DNA from: Gorillibacterium sp.
Lineage (GTDB): Bacteria > Bacillota > Bacilli > Paenibacillales > NBRC-103111
Reading direction: 5' to 3'
DNA length: 16,118 bases
Assembly: GCA_014380705.1 (NCBI GenBank)
Contig: JACMJI010000062.1
Location: forward strand, 1 to 16,118
Shown: in pieces, positions 15,261 through 16,118 of the stretch
How positions within the stretch are numbered: position 1 is the stretch's first letter
Layout of the letters: each line of letters opens with the position of its first letter
Made by a program: the position numbers and the translations under genes
The notes under the pieces: generated by a model
The model's input: the letters and a program-made list of their open reading frames with translations, nothing else
Told to the model about the DNA's origin: nothing
Database searches by the model: none

Positions 15261-16118
15261 TTACTGCTTGGCAGGTGCCGTTTCAGTAACAGGAGCAATT
15301 TTTGCAGCAGGTGCAGAGGAACCGCTGCTCGAGTTATGGGTCAAGCTGTCTAAGTCAATAAAAGGTGTTGCACCACCTGTAACCAGGGGTAGCTTACCGT
15401 CCCATTTCTCCAAAGCTTTCTCCTGTACCTCGATCTGCTTCAACTGAACCAGTTCGTTCGTAACCTCCATCTTCTTCAATCGGAGGGACTCCGCTTCAGC
15501 TTTTGCTTGGGTAATGGTCTGCTTCGCTTCAATCTCAATCCGCTTCAGGTCGTTCTCTGCTTGCATGGCACGCTGAGAAGCGATTTGTTTGGCTTCAATG
15601 GAAGCATTAAAGGCATCATCAAACTCAAAGTTAACAATACTAATGTCCGTAATGAGAATATGATAGTGACCAAGTCGTTCAGCCAGACCATCGTGTACCT
15701 CTTGAGCAACGGTTGTACGCTTCGTGATCAATTCTTCTGCGCTGAACTGAGCTGTGACTGCTTTGAGCACCTCTTGAATTGCCGGTGAGATGACGACATT
15801 CGCATACCCTGGACCTACAGTATTCAAAAGCTTATAGGCACCATTAGGGTCTACCTTGTAGTTTACGGCAATATGTGTGCGGGTAATCTGCATATCACGG
15901 GATGAGGCTGCTGCATCGGCCTCAGATTTCATCACCTGAATATTCATGGGAATGATGTTTTGTACAAAAGGAACCTGAATGTGCAAACCTTCGGGCATTA
16001 CCTCTGTACTCATTTTCCCCAATGTCTTACGAATACCAACATGGCCATATTCCACCACTGTAAAGCTATTGAACAGAACAATGATTACTAAGAGTGCCGC
16101 TATCCCTAAACCAATCCA
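15261..16118 (-). CDS. Prohibitin/SPFH-family membrane protein (5' end outside window)
   Basis: The visible 285 codons are in frame to the window edge, so the N-terminus is missing. Reading from the edge, about 17 hydrophobic residues (IGLGIAALLVIIVLFNS) form a membrane anchor. A Band 7/SPFH domain follows (VEYGHVGIRKTLGK to the coiled-coil start), then an Ala/Glu/Lys-rich coiled coil (ASQRAMQAENDLKRIEIEAK and on), and a flexible Ser/Ala/Pro/Thr tail ending APAKQ. GLHIQVPF and TDISIVNFEFDDAFNASIEAK are typical of prohibitin-type members. Such proteins form membrane-bound oligomeric scaffolds and often associate with the FtsH protease; the specific role here is unknown. A GTG at 16058 is in frame but lies after the anchor and is not a credible start. 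The perfect terminator at 15181-15215 follows the gene. Confidence 0.88.
   Translation of the reverse strand, partial: WIGLGIAALLVIIVLFNSFTVVEYGHVGIRKTLGKMSTEVMPEGLHIQVPFVQNIIPMNIQVMKSEADAAASSRDMQITRTHIAVNYKVDPNGAYKLLNTVGPGYANVVISPAIQEVLKAVTAQFSAEELITKRTTVAQEVHDGLAERLGHYHILITDISIVNFEFDDAFNASIEAKQIASQRAMQAENDLKRIEIEAKQTITQAKAEAESLRLKKMEVTNELVQLKQIEVQEKALEKWDGKLPLVTGGATPFIDLDSLTHNSSSGSSAPAAKIAPVTETAPAKQ

Overview
The window looks like a chromosomal segment of an endospore-forming, low- to mid-GC Firmicute, most likely in or near the Paenibacillaceae. The evidence is the sporulation gene spoIIM, the Bacillales-type order fur - yqzK-like - xerD - deoB - punA, strong AAGGAGG-type ribosome binding sites, frequent GTG/TTG starts, sigma-A-like promoters and U-tailed terminators. 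No transposase, integrase of a mobile element, CRISPR array, tRNA or rRNA was seen.

Layout. Positions 1-267 hold no gene but contain a copy of a dispersed repeat and two near-identical hairpins, the second a strong terminator. A short minus-strand ORF (268-684) looks like the N-terminal stump of a secreted polysaccharide deacetylase-like protein. Next come spoIIM (engulfment), fur (own promoter and terminator), a YqzK/DUF4227 membrane protein and xerD (dimer resolution). A nucleoside-salvage block follows: deoB, punA, a second divergent purine nucleoside phosphorylase, a terminator, and pdp. lipL (octanoyl/lipoyl amidotransferase) follows pdp by 17 bp. A YjcH-like esterase lies on the opposite strand with its own promoter and a structured leader. 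The pdhABCD operon for the pyruvate dehydrogenase complex fills 9985-15051. The window closes with a terminator for each strand and the 3' part of a prohibitin/SPFH membrane protein that runs off the right edge.

How the genes fit together. The phosphorylases split nucleosides into bases and (deoxy)ribose-1-phosphate. DeoB isomerises these to the 5-phosphates, which feed central metabolism and finally pyruvate. Pyruvate dehydrogenase turns pyruvate into acetyl-CoA, and its E2 subunit (PdhC) must be lipoylated, the job of LipL-type enzymes. The spoIIM, fur and xerD neighbourhood is conserved housekeeping.

Most notable unexplained signal. Three copies of a dispersed element (69-133, 3531-3590, 12091-12150), all in the same orientation, share a 33-nt box followed by a copy-specific hairpin. 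Two copies sit about 91-92 nt upstream of the start codons of deoB and pdhC, with the Shine-Dalgarno at almost the same offset. Other points worth checking are the altered purine-binding residues of the second nucleoside phosphorylase, the structured leader of the esterase gene, and the terminator upstream of pdp.
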